Shown: positions 16,309 to 25,251, counted from the stretch's first letter. The stretch: DNA of 64,000 nt from Flavobacterium nackdongense (GCF_004355225.1 NZ_CP037933.1:310001-374000), one strand, 5' to 3'. A program made the numbers and translations. Notes: generated by a model from the sequence alone, not told the origin.

Positions 16309-17271
16309 ATGAAACACTGGATTCAAGCCGCTCGATTAAGAACCTTACCCTTATCCGTTTCCGGAATAATAGTGGGGAGTATGTATGCCTTGGCTTATCC
16401 CACGGATAGCGTGATGACTCCCACTGAAGTCTTCAATTGGCGCATATTTGGCTATGCAATACTAACAACCTTGGGCTTGCAAATCCTCTCTAATTTTGCC
16501 AATGATTATGGCGATGGCATCAAAGGCACGGACAACGAAGATCGTATCGGTCCCAAACGCGCCATTCAATCTGGGGTGATTTCGCCTCAAGCAATGAAGC
16601 GCGCCATTATTCTGACTTCGATTCTAACACTGCTATCGGCTATGTTGTTGATTTACTACGCTTTTCAATACACGAATTTAAGTTATTCTTTGTTTTATTT
16701 GGTCCTTGGGATTTTAGCGATTGCCTCGGCGATTCGCTATACTGTGGGCAATACCGCTTATGGCTACCGAGGTTTTGGGGACTTATTTGTGTTCCTGTTC
16801 TTCGGTTTAGTGAGTACTATTGGCGTCAACTTTCTGTATACTAAAGAATTGAATTTCGACCTTTTTCTGCCCGCTACCGCCATCGGATTTCTAAGTGTAG
16901 GAGTCTTGAATTTGAACAATATGCGGGATGAAGTTTCAGACAGGAAGTCGAGTAAAAACACGATTGTGGTTAAAATTGGCGGCGCAAAGGCGAAGCAATA
17001 CCACTATTTTTTGATCGTTTCGGCTATGGTTTTGGTCGTGCTGTTTGCCATTATCAACAGTTTTACTTTGGATCAATACTTGTTTGTCTTGGCCTATATT
17101 CCTTTGACGAAACATTTAAGTACCGTTTATAAAAACCAAGAGCCTAAAGCCTTAGACCCCGAATTGAAAAAACTAGCCTTGAGCACTTTTGCGCTTTCGG
17201 TACTGTTTTCCATTTGTATGATTTCGTTGATACAGGATATCATTGTCAATCTCTTTTTTGGGGGAAGATAG
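16309..17271 (+). CDS. menA: 1,4-dihydroxy-2-naphthoate polyprenyltransferase
   Basis: The 320-residue integral membrane UbiA-family enzyme attaches a polyprenyl chain to dihydroxynaphthoate to make demethylmenaquinone. The N-terminal WIQAARLRTLPLSVSGIIVG is typical of MenA. The first Asp-rich motif is NFANDYGDGIKGTDNEDR, and the second is NNMRDEVSDRKSSKNT. About eight or nine hydrophobic helices are visible. Length is normal. Confidence 0.95.
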   Translation: MKHWIQAARLRTLPLSVSGIIVGSMYALAYPTDSVMTPTEVFNWRIFGYAILTTLGLQILSNFANDYGDGIKGTDNEDRIGPKRAIQSGVISPQAMKRAIILTSILTLLSAMLLIYYAFQYTNLSYSLFYLVLGILAIASAIRYTVGNTAYGYRGFGDLFVFLFFGLVSTIGVNFLYTKELNFDLFLPATAIGFLSVGVLNLNNMRDEVSDRKSSKNTIVVKIGGAKAKQYHYFLIVSAMVLVVLFAIINSFTLDQYLFVLAYIPLTKHLSTVYKNQEPKALDPELKKLALSTFALSVLFSICMISLIQDIIVNLFFGGR

Positions 17272-17272
17272 G

Positions 17273-17446
17273 AAGTGGGAAGCTGGAAGTTAGAAGAAGG
17301 AAGTCTGAAGTGGGAAGAGGGAAGCTGAAAGTTAGAAGAGGGAAGTACGAGGTGCGATATACAAGGTACGATATACTAGGTATGATATACTAGGTATGAT
17401 ATACTAGGTATGATATACTAGGTATGATATACTAGGTATGATATAC
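17273..17446. repeat. Low-complexity tract with 14-bp tandem repeat
   Basis: 17273..17345 is GGAAG/GAAGTTAGAAG-type purine repeat. From 17356 the 14-base unit GATATACTAGGTAT is repeated: one degenerate copy, five perfect copies (17370..17439) and half a copy. The perfect copies suggest recent slippage. Confidence 0.85.
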
Positions 17447-17544
17447 AATTAGAGGACTTGGTTTAGAGTTTAAAGGTCGAAGATTTAAAGTTTGGGTTTA
17501 TAGCATTTAAAAATTCGTTCTTGCATTGGTATTGGTCTAACTCA

Positions 17545-17800
17545 AAAATGCACCGAGCCAACGGCTCTTTTGGCCGTGATTTTAGTATAGACTGGACTAA
17601 AGTCCAGCTTTACAAAATGGTCCGAGCCGACGGCTCTTATACCTAATGCGGCAGTTCCGTAGGAACGGTTCATTTTGTAGTCCCGAAGCTTCGGGAGATT
17701 TTAATCCGTTGGAAAATGCGAATTGCACCGGTTTTTAATTCATTAAAAACACGAATTGCAACGGATTTTAATTCGTTGGATGCGAATAGCACCGGATTAT
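17545..17800. repeat. Cluster of short hairpin repeats
   Basis: In order: GAGCCAACGGCTC, CTGGACTAAAGTCCAG, GAGCCGACGGCTC, GTTCCGTAGGAAC, CCCGAAGCTTCGGG, then three degenerate units of about 50 bp containing AATCCGTTGGA / GCGAATTGCACCGG. Each of the first five is a perfect or near-perfect small palindrome. They are built like REP elements. No gene is seen in this 570-bp spacer. Confidence 0.75.
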
Positions 17801-17843
17801 AATCTATTGAAAATAAAATAAATTATTTATAAAACAGATAGAG

Positions 17844-18521
17844 ATGAAAATAACATTTTACGGACATGCTTCCTTAGGAATTGAAGTAGGAGGCAAACAG
17901 ATTTTGGTGGATCCTTTTATTTCGGCCAATCCCAATGCGTCTCACATTAATATCAATGAGCTCCAAGCCGATTATATTCTGCTGACCCACGCCCACGGCG
18001 ATCACGTGCTCGATGTGGAATATATCGCCGGCAGAACCAATGCCGTTATCGTTTCGAATTACGAAATAGCAACGCATTACGGGGAAAAAGGGTTCAAGAA
18101 CCACCCCATGAATCACGGCGGCAGTTGGACTTTCGACTTTGGCAAGCTAAAATATGTCAATGCAGTTCATTCCAGTTCGTTCCCCGACGGAAGTTACGGC
18201 GGCAACCCGGGAGGCTTTGTCATCGAAGGCGAACATAAAAACATCTACATTGCCGGCGATACAGCCCTTTCGATGGATATGAAACTCATCCCAATGCGAA
18301 TCAAACTGGATTTAGCCATTCTCCCAATAGGCAGCAATTTTACTATGGATGTCGAGGATGCCATCATCGCTTCGGATTTCGTCGAATGCGATAAGATCTT
18401 GGGGGTGCACTACGATACTTTTGGCTACATCGAAATTGATCACGAAACCGCCATCCGCAAGTTTTTCAACAAAGGCAAAGATTTAATGCTCCTCGACATT
18501 GGAGAGAGTATTGAATTGTAA
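17844..18521 (+). CDS. UPF0173 metal-dependent hydrolase
   Basis: The 225-residue metallo-beta-lactamase-fold protein starts MKITFYGHASLGIEVGGKQILVDPF and has the metal-binding THAHGDHVLD motif, then GDTALSMD and a C-terminal GVHYDTFGYIEID. This matches the UPF0173 family closely in length and order. The substrate is not known. It is placed near the menaquinone genes and ends at a strong hairpin terminator. Confidence 0.9.
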   Translation: MKITFYGHASLGIEVGGKQILVDPFISANPNASHININELQADYILLTHAHGDHVLDVEYIAGRTNAVIVSNYEIATHYGEKGFKNHPMNHGGSWTFDFGKLKYVNAVHSSSFPDGSYGGNPGGFVIEGEHKNIYIAGDTALSMDMKLIPMRIKLDLAILPIGSNFTMDVEDAIIASDFVECDKILGVHYDTFGYIEIDHETAIRKFFNKGKDLMLLDIGESIEL

Positions 18522-18537
18522 TTTTTTTAACCTTGAT

Positions 18538-18570
18538 AGCTTCCAGCCTTTTGAAGGCTGGAAGCTTTTA
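18538..18570 (+). terminator. Rho-independent terminator
   Basis: A 13-bp perfect stem AGCTTCCAGCCTT / AAGGCTGGAAGCT with loop TTG is followed by TTTT. A diverged copy of the same hairpin is at 23260..23292. Confidence 0.85.
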
Positions 18571-18581
18571 ATTATATCGGA

Positions 18582-19790
18582 ATGAATATTAAAAAGATAA
18601 TTGCAGTGCTAATCGTTAGCATTTCATTTCAAACTATTGTTGCTCAAAAAGAGGGATATTGGGATAAAGAACGCGCCACTAAACGTGAAATAGTGGTTGC
18701 GGCCCGCGATAGAATCGTCATAAAAACCGAAGAGCTACCCGTAGGCACTACCGAAGTGGTGTATCGTATCACGTTTTTGGATGAGAATCAGCAAATGGCC
18801 AATAGTTTGGTATCGGTATTAAAATCGATTCCCGACCCAACAGGAATCAGCCAAGGTTCAGCTGGAGCAGTATTTCTGTTATCGAAAATTTCCGGCGAGG
18901 ACAAATGCAAGTATGCTATATTTTCAAACGAAGCCTTAGCTGCCGAATACAAAAAATCGGGAACCACACTCAAAGCCTGCTACGATCAAAATATCCCTAT
19001 TAGCAAAGACGCCAAAGGACTTTCAGCCGATCGATCGCTGTGTATTTTGCCGAATGCCAATGCGATGTGGTTTGGTTTCGAAAGCAAGAATTGGATTATG
19101 AATCAGAAAATAGTACTCGAAGTGGTGCCTTGGGTCAACACGAGATTGGCTAGCGGTTGGAATCTCGAAAACCGCAAACTGATGCTCAATCAATGCAAAA
19201 CAACGGATTTGGCCAAGAAGATTATCCCCGCTGATGATTTTTGCGTTTGTGTCTTGGATAAATTGCAAAAAGAATACACCTTTCAAGAATTCCAAAAACT
19301 ATTGCCCATCGAAAAATCGAAAGTGTACAACGATTTAGGTAATGCTTGTTTGACCGGAATTAGCGCCTCCGACAAGATTTATTCCGATTTGCGTACCCAA
19401 GCGAGCCAATTGGTACAACAGAGCAAATACGGAGAAGCAATCGACAAAATAGGAGTAATTGTGCTCTACGGCAAAGCCAAGGCGTCTGATTTTAATCTGC
19501 TGGGCTATTCGTATCTGATGACCAAACAATATTCTAAAGCCATCAAATCGCTCAAGGATGGCGAGAGGATGGACGAGTCGGACTTGTTGCTACAAATGAA
19601 TTTGGCGCATTCTTATCTGTTGAATGATAACTTCAAAATGGCAAAAGCCATTCATAAAAAATACCAATTCCAGAATGTAACCACCAGTTTGAGTTGGACA
19701 CAAAAAGTACAACAAGATTTCGACACCTTTCAAAAAGCAGGATTACCCACTGAAGATTTCAAGCGCGTTTTGAGGCTATTGGGGGATTGA
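18582..19790 (+). CDS. Secreted protein with TPR repeats
   Basis: The 402-residue protein has a signal peptide (MNIKKIIAVLIVSISFQTIVAQ). Residues 23-200 form a beta-rich region (KTEELPVGTTEVVYRITF, LASGWNLENRKLML). The C-terminal third (about 255-380) has TPR-like helices (YGEAIDKIGVIVLYGKA, GYSYLMTKQYSKAIKSLKDGERMDES, LNDNFKMAKAIHKKYQF). It probably acts in the periplasm as a protein-protein scaffold. No more specific name is justified. Confidence 0.7.
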   Translation: MNIKKIIAVLIVSISFQTIVAQKEGYWDKERATKREIVVAARDRIVIKTEELPVGTTEVVYRITFLDENQQMANSLVSVLKSIPDPTGISQGSAGAVFLLSKISGEDKCKYAIFSNEALAAEYKKSGTTLKACYDQNIPISKDAKGLSADRSLCILPNANAMWFGFESKNWIMNQKIVLEVVPWVNTRLASGWNLENRKLMLNQCKTTDLAKKIIPADDFCVCVLDKLQKEYTFQEFQKLLPIEKSKVYNDLGNACLTGISASDKIYSDLRTQASQLVQQSKYGEAIDKIGVIVLYGKAKASDFNLLGYSYLMTKQYSKAIKSLKDGERMDESDLLLQMNLAHSYLLNDNFKMAKAIHKKYQFQNVTTSLSWTQKVQQDFDTFQKAGLPTEDFKRVLRLLGD

Positions 19791-19831
19791 TTCCAAAAAC
19801 ATAAACCTAAGTACAGAAAACTGAACACTAA

Positions 19832-20737
19832 ATGAATTTAACCATACTCGGCTGTTATGCGGCAACTCCAAGGACGATCACCAATCCAACTTCTCAGGTT
19901 TTAGAAATTAGAAATAGACTGTTTTTAATTGATTGTGGCGAAGGCACTCAGGTGCAATTACGCAAAAACAAAATCAAGTTTTCAAAAATCAATCAGGTTT
20001 TTATTTCGCATTTGCATGGCGATCATTTTTTTGGACTTATTGGTCTGATTTCAACTTTTGCCTTGCTCAATAGAACCACCGATTTGCATATTTATGGACC
20101 AAAAGGAATCAAGGAAATTATCAATTTGCAATTGCGCTTGTCTAATTCTTGGACAAAATATGGATTATACTTTCACGAATTAGAATCCAAACAAAGTGAA
20201 GTGGTTTTTGAAGACGATAAAGTGATTGTGAAAACCATTCCATTGAATCATCGGGTGTACACCAATGGTTTTCTGTTCCAAGAGAAAATTAAGGAACGAA
20301 AATTAAACCTTGAAGCCGTTCAGAACTATAAAATTGATACTTGTTATTATCAAAATATCAAGAACGGAAAAGACATCACTTTAGACGATGGACGAGAAAT
20401 TGCCAATGAAAAATTGACTTTTGATCCCGCGCCGCCTTTGAGTTATGCTTTTTGCTCTGACACTGCTTATAACGAAAGCATTATTCCCTTGATTCAAGAA
20501 GTTGATGTATTGTACCACGAATCTACCTTCTTAGATTCGGAAGAAGGATTGGCGGGAAAAACGATGCATTCTACCGCCAAAGAAGCAGCTAGAATTGCTT
20601 TGAAAGCCAATGTTAAACAATTGATTTTAGGGCATTATTCCACTCGATATGAAAACATTGGACTTTTCAAAGAACAAGCAGAAACCATTTTCCCAAATGT
20701 GTTGTTGGCAGATGATGGAAAATCATTTGAGTTTTGA
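19832..20737 (+). CDS. rnz: Ribonuclease Z
   Basis: The 301-residue MBL-fold endonuclease matures tRNA 3' ends. Motifs: the N-terminal LGCYAATPR, IDCGEGTQVQLRK, the metal site SHLHGDHFFGLIGL, SYAFCSDTAY, the linker-helix ESTFLDSEEGLAGKTMHSTA, and GHYSTRYE. The order and length are those of bacterial RNase Z. A CCA end is not encoded in the tRNA-Tyr of this window, so 3' trimming by such an enzyme followed by CCA addition fits. Confidence 0.95.
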   Translation: MNLTILGCYAATPRTITNPTSQVLEIRNRLFLIDCGEGTQVQLRKNKIKFSKINQVFISHLHGDHFFGLIGLISTFALLNRTTDLHIYGPKGIKEIINLQLRLSNSWTKYGLYFHELESKQSEVVFEDDKVIVKTIPLNHRVYTNGFLFQEKIKERKLNLEAVQNYKIDTCYYQNIKNGKDITLDDGREIANEKLTFDPAPPLSYAFCSDTAYNESIIPLIQEVDVLYHESTFLDSEEGLAGKTMHSTAKEAARIALKANVKQLILGHYSTRYENIGLFKEQAETIFPNVLLADDGKSFEF

Positions 20738-20741
20738 TTTA

Positions 20742-20892
20742 GTAGCCACGAAGGCACTAAGTCGCAAAGAAAAGTTAATAAATGGTAATTTCAACTTTTA
20801 ACTTTGGATAAGTGCTGTCCTTTTTTAGGAAATTAAGCCGCTGTATTTGCCTTCTATAATTGAACTTTGTGGCTTTGTGACTTTGTGGCTGA
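20742..20892. repeat. Inverted repeat, GCCACAAAG family
   Basis: The left end GCCACGAAGGCACTAAGTCGC and right end CTTTGTGGCTTTGTGACTTT are imperfect inverted copies about 100 bp apart. It resembles, but differs from, the TTAACCACATAGA family in layout. No gene is seen. Confidence 0.55.
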
Positions 20893-20895
20893 AAT

Positions 20896-20927
20896 TTGTT
20901 TTGGTATTGAAAAACACAGTAATTTTG
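20896..20927 (+). promoter_or_regulatory. Promoter of pdxH
   Basis: The -7 element TAATTTTG (20920..20927) matches TAnnTTTG exactly, with TTG at 20896..20898, 21 bp upstream. It sits 26 bases before the ATG. Confidence 0.6.
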
Positions 20928-20952
20928 CATTTATAAAATTAAATCCCAAGAA

Positions 20953-21597
20953 ATGGAAGACTTAAGCAATTACAGAAAATCATACGAAAAAAGCGAACTT
21001 TTGGAAACCAATATTCCCGAAGATCCTATCAACTTATTCAATAAATGGTTTCACGAAGTAGAAGATTTTGGGGGCGTTGATGAAGTGAATGCCATGACCG
21101 TTTCAACTTTGGGTTTAGATGGTTTTCCGAAGTCTAGAGTGGTGCTTTTGAAACAATTCACTTATGAAGGATTTATTTTTTACACCAATTACAATTCTGA
21201 GAAGGGTAGGGCAATTGCGGAAAATCCAAATGTATGTTTGTCTTTTTTCTGGCCGTCACTCGAACGCCAAGTTATTATTAAAGGACTAGCCGAGAAAATT
21301 TCGGAAAATCTTTCGGATGGTTATTTTGAATCTAGGCCGACCGGCAGTAAATTAGGAGCGATTGTTTCGAATCAGAGTGAGATTATTGCTTCCCGAAACG
21401 TTTTGGAGGACTCTTTAAAACAATTGGAAATCCATTTTGAAGGCAAAGAAATTCCAAGACCCGCTTTTTGGGGAGGGTATTTAATTCGACCTGTTGCGGT
21501 TGAGTTTTGGCAAGGAAGACCTAATCGACTTCACGATAGAATTCGATACCAGTTGCAAGAGGATTATGTTTGGAAAATCGACCGACTTTCGCCCTAG
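20953..21597 (+). CDS. pdxH: Pyridoxamine 5'-phosphate oxidase
   Basis: The 214-residue FMN enzyme oxidises pyridoxine or pyridoxamine 5'-phosphate to pyridoxal 5'-phosphate. Family features: NEMTVST-like NAMTVSTLGLDGFPKSRVVLLK, FYTNYNSEKGRAIAENP, FFWPSLERQVIIKG, ESRPTGSKLGAIVSNQS, WGGYLIRPVAVEFWQGRPNRLHDRIRY and the terminal RLSP. All FMN- and PLP-contact motifs look intact. It has its own promoter. Confidence 0.97.
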   Translation: MEDLSNYRKSYEKSELLETNIPEDPINLFNKWFHEVEDFGGVDEVNAMTVSTLGLDGFPKSRVVLLKQFTYEGFIFYTNYNSEKGRAIAENPNVCLSFFWPSLERQVIIKGLAEKISENLSDGYFESRPTGSKLGAIVSNQSEIIASRNVLEDSLKQLEIHFEGKEIPRPAFWGGYLIRPVAVEFWQGRPNRLHDRIRYQLQEDYVWKIDRLSP

Positions 21598-21710
21598 TTT
21601 TTAATTCAAATACTTTATTATTTGTAAGTATATATTTCATATTTTATTTAATTTGTGTATTTCATCGATTTTATTTGTTTTTTAATCGATAAAGCATCTA
21701 TATTTACACC

Positions 21711-21865
21711 AAGAAATAAAAACAGTAATACTCAGTTAAGACCTACTTAAAAAGTTTGCCCCACAATCTATTTTAAACCTTAACCTACTGATACCAAATC
21801 ATAATTGAGTTTTTGTTGTTAATTAGTTAGAAAAACAGCTTTTCCCCAAAGGCTGTTTTTTTATT
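21711..21865 (+). ncRNA. Candidate structured RNA or attenuated leader
   Basis: A promoter-like pair, TTG (21675..21677) and TATATTTA (21699..21706, one mismatch to TAnnTTTG), is followed by about 155 bp without coding potential that ends in a terminator (AAAACAGC / GCTGTTTT plus T-run, 21831..21863). ACTCAGTTA (21730..21738) can pair with TAATTGAGT (21802..21810) to close a large loop. It may be an independent small RNA or a terminating leader of the NupG-type gene at 21958. No Rfam family is claimed. Confidence 0.4.
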
Positions 21866-21957
21866 TAAAAGAATTTACGTTTAGTATTCAGATATCTTAA
21901 AATATTCTTAGATTTACCCAATAGAATAGATGTTTTTTTAATTCAACTTTAGTTATT

Positions 21958-23214
21958 ATGAATATTAAAAATAGGCTAACATTGATGAGTTTTCTTCAAT
22001 TTTTTGTTTGGGGAGCTTGGCTAATCACTGTCGGTAATTATTGGTTCGCAACCAAACAATGGAGTGGTGCCGAATTTGGCGCTATATTCTCCACTTTAGG
22101 GCTTTCTTCGATTATTATGCCTGCATTGACGGGCATCATAGCTGACCGTTGGGTCAATGCCGAAAAACTGTACGGAATATTACATATTTTAGGCGGATTA
22201 GCACTTTGCTATATTCCACAAGTAGACAATCCTACCACATTTTATTGGGTTATTTTTGTGGCAATGTTGTGTTATATGCCTACTATTTCCTTATCGAATT
22301 CAGTAGCGTATACGATTTTGAAAAACAATAATTACGATGTGGTCAAAGTTTTTCCGCCCATCCGTGTTTGGGGAACCGTGGGATTTATTGCCGCGATGTG
22401 GTTGACTAATTTGTCAGGAAATAAAGCCTCGGCCAATATGTTTTACATTTCGGCCTTCGTAGCAGTAGTCTTAGGTATTTACTCTTTTACATTGCCTCAA
22501 TGTCCACCACAAAAATTGATAGATAAGAATGCTTCCTTTGCCAAAAAATTAGGCTTAGATGCTTTTAAATTATTTGGAACCTATAAAATGGCTGTATTTT
22601 TTATTTTCTCAATGTTTTTGGGAGCTGCCTTGCAATTGACCAATATGTATGGTGATGTGTATTTGTCTGAATTTGGAAAAATGCCAGAATACGCTGAAAG
22701 CTTTGTGGTACAAAAATCAACTTTAATAATGTCGATTTCCCAATTCTCGGAAACGGCCTTTATTTTGGCGATTCCGTTTTTCTTAAAACGATTTGGAATC
22801 AAACAAGTAATGTTGATTTCAATGTTGGCTTGGGTGTTGCGTTTCGGATTCTTTGCTTACGGCGATCCTTCGTTTGGAGGTACTTTTCTGATTATTATGT
22901 CGTGTATCGTTTATGGAATGGCCTTCGATTTCTTCAATATTTCAGGTTCCTTATTTATCGAAACGACTACCGATTCTTCTATTCGTTCCAGTGCGCAAGG
23001 CTTATTTATGATGATGTCCAATGGTTTTGGCGCTTTCTTTGGCGGCATCATCAGTGGGCAAGTGATTGATACTTTTTTTACTCAAAATGGTGTGAGAGAC
23101 TGGCACAACATCTGGTTAGCTTTTGCGTCTTATGCTTTGGTAATTGCTGTTGCGTTTTCAGTGCTATTCAAACACAAACACAATCCTGAGGAAGTGGCGA
23201 AAGTGAGTCATTAG
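21958..23214 (+). CDS. NupG-type nucleoside:H+ symporter (MFS)
   Basis: The 418-residue integral membrane protein has about twelve hydrophobic segments. The N-terminal LTLMSFLQFFVWGAWLITVGNYW and the following IFSTLGLSSIIMPALTGIIADRWVNAEKLYG are typical of the NupG/XapB nucleoside symporters, as are RVWGTVGFIAAMW and FDFFNISGSLFIE. It should import nucleosides across the inner membrane. The gene follows a 360-bp leader that contains a terminator, so premature termination may control it. Confidence 0.88.
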   Translation: MNIKNRLTLMSFLQFFVWGAWLITVGNYWFATKQWSGAEFGAIFSTLGLSSIIMPALTGIIADRWVNAEKLYGILHILGGLALCYIPQVDNPTTFYWVIFVAMLCYMPTISLSNSVAYTILKNNNYDVVKVFPPIRVWGTVGFIAAMWLTNLSGNKASANMFYISAFVAVVLGIYSFTLPQCPPQKLIDKNASFAKKLGLDAFKLFGTYKMAVFFIFSMFLGAALQLTNMYGDVYLSEFGKMPEYAESFVVQKSTLIMSISQFSETAFILAIPFFLKRFGIKQVMLISMLAWVLRFGFFAYGDPSFGGTFLIIMSCIVYGMAFDFFNISGSLFIETTTDSSIRSSAQGLFMMMSNGFGAFFGGIISGQVIDTFFTQNGVRDWHNIWLAFASYALVIAVAFSVLFKHKHNPEEVAKVSH

Positions 23215-23230
23215 GGATTTATTTAATACA

Positions 23231-23252
23231 ACAAACCCACTGGTTTGTATTT
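23231..23252 (+). terminator. Terminator of the NupG-type gene
   Basis: ACAAACC-CACT-GGTTTGT forms a 7-bp stem followed by ATTTTG, 17 bases after the stop. Confidence 0.55.
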
Positions 23253-23259
23253 TGTCTTT

Positions 23260-23293
23260 AAAGCTTCCAACCTTCTAAAGGCTGTAAGCTTTG
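23260..23293. terminator. Hairpin between convergent genes
   Basis: AAAGCTTCCAACCTT and AAGGCTGTAAGCTTT form an imperfect 15-bp stem. It is a diverged copy of the terminator at 18538..18566 and ends three bases before the stop of the minus-strand hydrolase gene, so it can serve both convergent transcripts. Confidence 0.65.
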
Positions 23294-23295
23294 CT

Positions 23296-24231
23296 TTATT
23301 TCTGTTGGAGCAGCCATTGAATTAATTCGTCATTATCCACGATACTCCAAGAATGCGGATGTCTTCTATTGTCCGGTTTCCTATAGCCTTTATTTTCGGT
23401 GATTTGCAATGTTGCATTTTGATTTCCGAGTCTATTGAGCTCATTAATCATTGCGGAACAGGTGCTTGCATTGATACTCGTAAAGTCGGCCCCACGTTCT
23501 TGTAACCACCAATTGATATCGGGTTCTGTGTAAATTCGTAAAGGGCTATTGGACAATTTTTTAATTTCGGTTTGTGTCGTGTCAGAAAATGAATAAGCTG
23601 AAATTTTATAATATTCCGCTAAATGAGTCGATGGATTTCCGCCTGTTTCTTTTTCTAATCTTTCAATCATATATATGTTTTCCGGATTGGCTTCCCCTTC
23701 TTTTGATAGTCGAATATCTCGCTTTGCCGAATTATAAAACCGTTCAAAGTCGAGTGGTGGGTCAATCGCAAAAACTGCGGTTGGTTTAATTACTGCGTTT
23801 TCGGCATATTTAATGGCGCAACTTCCGCCAATTGAAAATCCACCAACATAAAACTTTTGGTCAATAAGTTGGTGTTTCGATCGTACATCTTTAACGATTT
23901 TATCTAAAGTTTGTTGACTCAAACGATCTGAACCTAGAGACAAAACGCCGTCTTGCAATGTGGGAATAATGGTCAAAATACCATTTAGTGCTAATTTGTT
24001 AGGTAAGTCTGTTTGCTCTAAAACTGCTGCTGCTGTTTCACCAAAACCTGGTAGTAGAAAAAGATATCCTGTATAAGGAAGTTTCGTTGGATACAGTATG
24101 GTGTAACAGTTTTTTGTCATGTCTTTTTCATCCAGAAAAACTTGCTCGATTTTGGGTTGAGATGCTTTCTGTCCAATACAAGGAATGCCGAAAAATGAAA
24201 ATGTAAGCAGTAGTAAAAATAGTTTATTCAT
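23296..24231 (-). CDS. Secreted alpha/beta hydrolase
   Basis: From the ATG at 24231 the product is 311 residues with signal peptide MNKLFLLLLTFSFFGIPCIGQ. The nucleophile elbow GFSIGG (Ser as the probable nucleophile) and the preceding FLLPGFGETAAAV loop support a serine alpha/beta hydrolase; the C-terminal HPHSW supplies a His candidate. The substrate is unknown. An upstream in-frame ATG at 24306 would start inside the neighbouring repeat element, so the shorter form is preferred. Confidence 0.75.
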   Translation of the reverse strand: MNKLFLLLLTFSFFGIPCIGQKASQPKIEQVFLDEKDMTKNCYTILYPTKLPYTGYLFLLPGFGETAAAVLEQTDLPNKLALNGILTIIPTLQDGVLSLGSDRLSQQTLDKIVKDVRSKHQLIDQKFYVGGFSIGGSCAIKYAENAVIKPTAVFAIDPPLDFERFYNSAKRDIRLSKEGEANPENIYMIERLEKETGGNPSTHLAEYYKISAYSFSDTTQTEIKKLSNSPLRIYTEPDINWWLQERGADFTSINASTCSAMINELNRLGNQNATLQITENKGYRKPDNRRHPHSWSIVDNDELIQWLLQQK

Positions 24232-24250
24232 AATTGGTTTTTTTATTTTT

Positions 24251-24383
24251 GCTCCGCTATTTCGATTGCTATTGCAGACTTTGAGGTAGTGATTTTCGGT
24301 TTCCAACCGACTTTATTTTGTACTTAATTTAGGTCAGTCTCAGACTGATGAACGCATCCTCAAAGTCGGAGACTTTGCGGAGC
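24251..24383. repeat. Multi-hairpin repeat element, copy 1
   Basis: This is the same element as 25252..25374 but with a decayed left arm (GCTCCGCTATTTCGATTGC). It keeps the TCGGTT-TCC-AACCGA hairpin, CAGTC-TCA-GACTG and the intact right arm CCTCAAAGTCGGAGACTTTG...GAGC. Confidence 0.8.
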
Positions 24384-24394
24384 GGCTTTAGATT

Positions 24395-25147
24395 TTAATA
24401 ATTATAGGTTAATTCGATGGTATTATTGGACGGAACGTTGATTTCATAATCTATATTGGATGCAATTCCGTTTTTGACACTAATTACTCGCACCATATTT
24501 TTTTCGCTTTCGGCCACTAATACATTGAGTTTGTTGTTCAAATTTACCGCTTTGTAATTGTCATAACCACTAAAACCTGTGGCATATTCCGAATTTAAGA
24601 AGGTATTCTGTCCTACTTTTGGACCACAGGGAAATAGGGTTTGCACTTCAAAACGGTCACCTTCTTTTTGTGGAATGTAATTGTTAAGATTTACTTTTAT
24701 ATAGGCTTTTTTGGGAATATAAAAAGATTCTTCTATTATGGTATCTCTTCGTCCGATGCTATAAATGGCGTAGCCTAAGGATTGATTGTTTCCTAATTTA
24801 ATATAATTATTTGAACTTAATTTTGAATCGTCAATATTTATAGTAAAATAGCCAGGTGCTAGTCTGCCCAATTCTTTATCTTGCAAATAAAAATCCTTGA
24901 AAAATTCACCGTTTTTATCGGATTTCGTTTTTACGATTCTTCTGGTGTAGCCTCCACCCAATTCTCCTCCGCTAATTCGATAAGTAAAACTCACCATAAT
25001 ATTGGCTAAAGGGACATTATTGGCTGTAACAAATTTTCCTTGAATAGTTGTGCAGTTATTGGTACAAATATCTTTGGTATCATCCTCATTCTTTTCGCAA
25101 CTGATTAGAATTAATGAAAAGCAAAATAACCATAGTAAATTTTTCAT
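24395..25147 (-). CDS. Lipoprotein with Ig-like/carboxypeptidase-regulatory fold
   Basis: From the ATG at 25147 the product is 250 residues with a lipobox LILISC (Cys about 17). After CTNNCTTIQGKFVTANNVPLANIMVSFTYR it looks like a beta-sandwich of the carboxypeptidase-regulatory type (GxxxTxxNVPLAN pattern), followed by a beta-rich tail. It is probably tethered to the envelope. It is enclosed on both sides by the same 123-133-bp palindromic element, so the gene could have moved as a unit; this is inference. Confidence 0.6.
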   Translation of the reverse strand: MKNLLWLFCFSLILISCEKNEDDTKDICTNNCTTIQGKFVTANNVPLANIMVSFTYRISGGELGGGYTRRIVKTKSDKNGEFFKDFYLQDKELGRLAPGYFTINIDDSKLSSNNYIKLGNNQSLGYAIYSIGRRDTIIEESFYIPKKAYIKVNLNNYIPQKEGDRFEVQTLFPCGPKVGQNTFLNSEYATGFSGYDNYKAVNLNNKLNVLVAESEKNMVRVISVKNGIASNIDYEINVPSNNTIELTYNY

Positions 25148-25251
25148 AGTGAAGATTTTATTATACAAGTTTAGAAATAGTAATTACAGTTTTAAAAAAG
25201 TTTGTTTTTTGATGAAACCTAGTTGCAAACGCTACGATTTGTCGCGCTGAT

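Noticed and set aside
17356..17446. CRISPR array
   Set aside because: The 14-bp units are contiguous with no spacers, and no cas genes are present.
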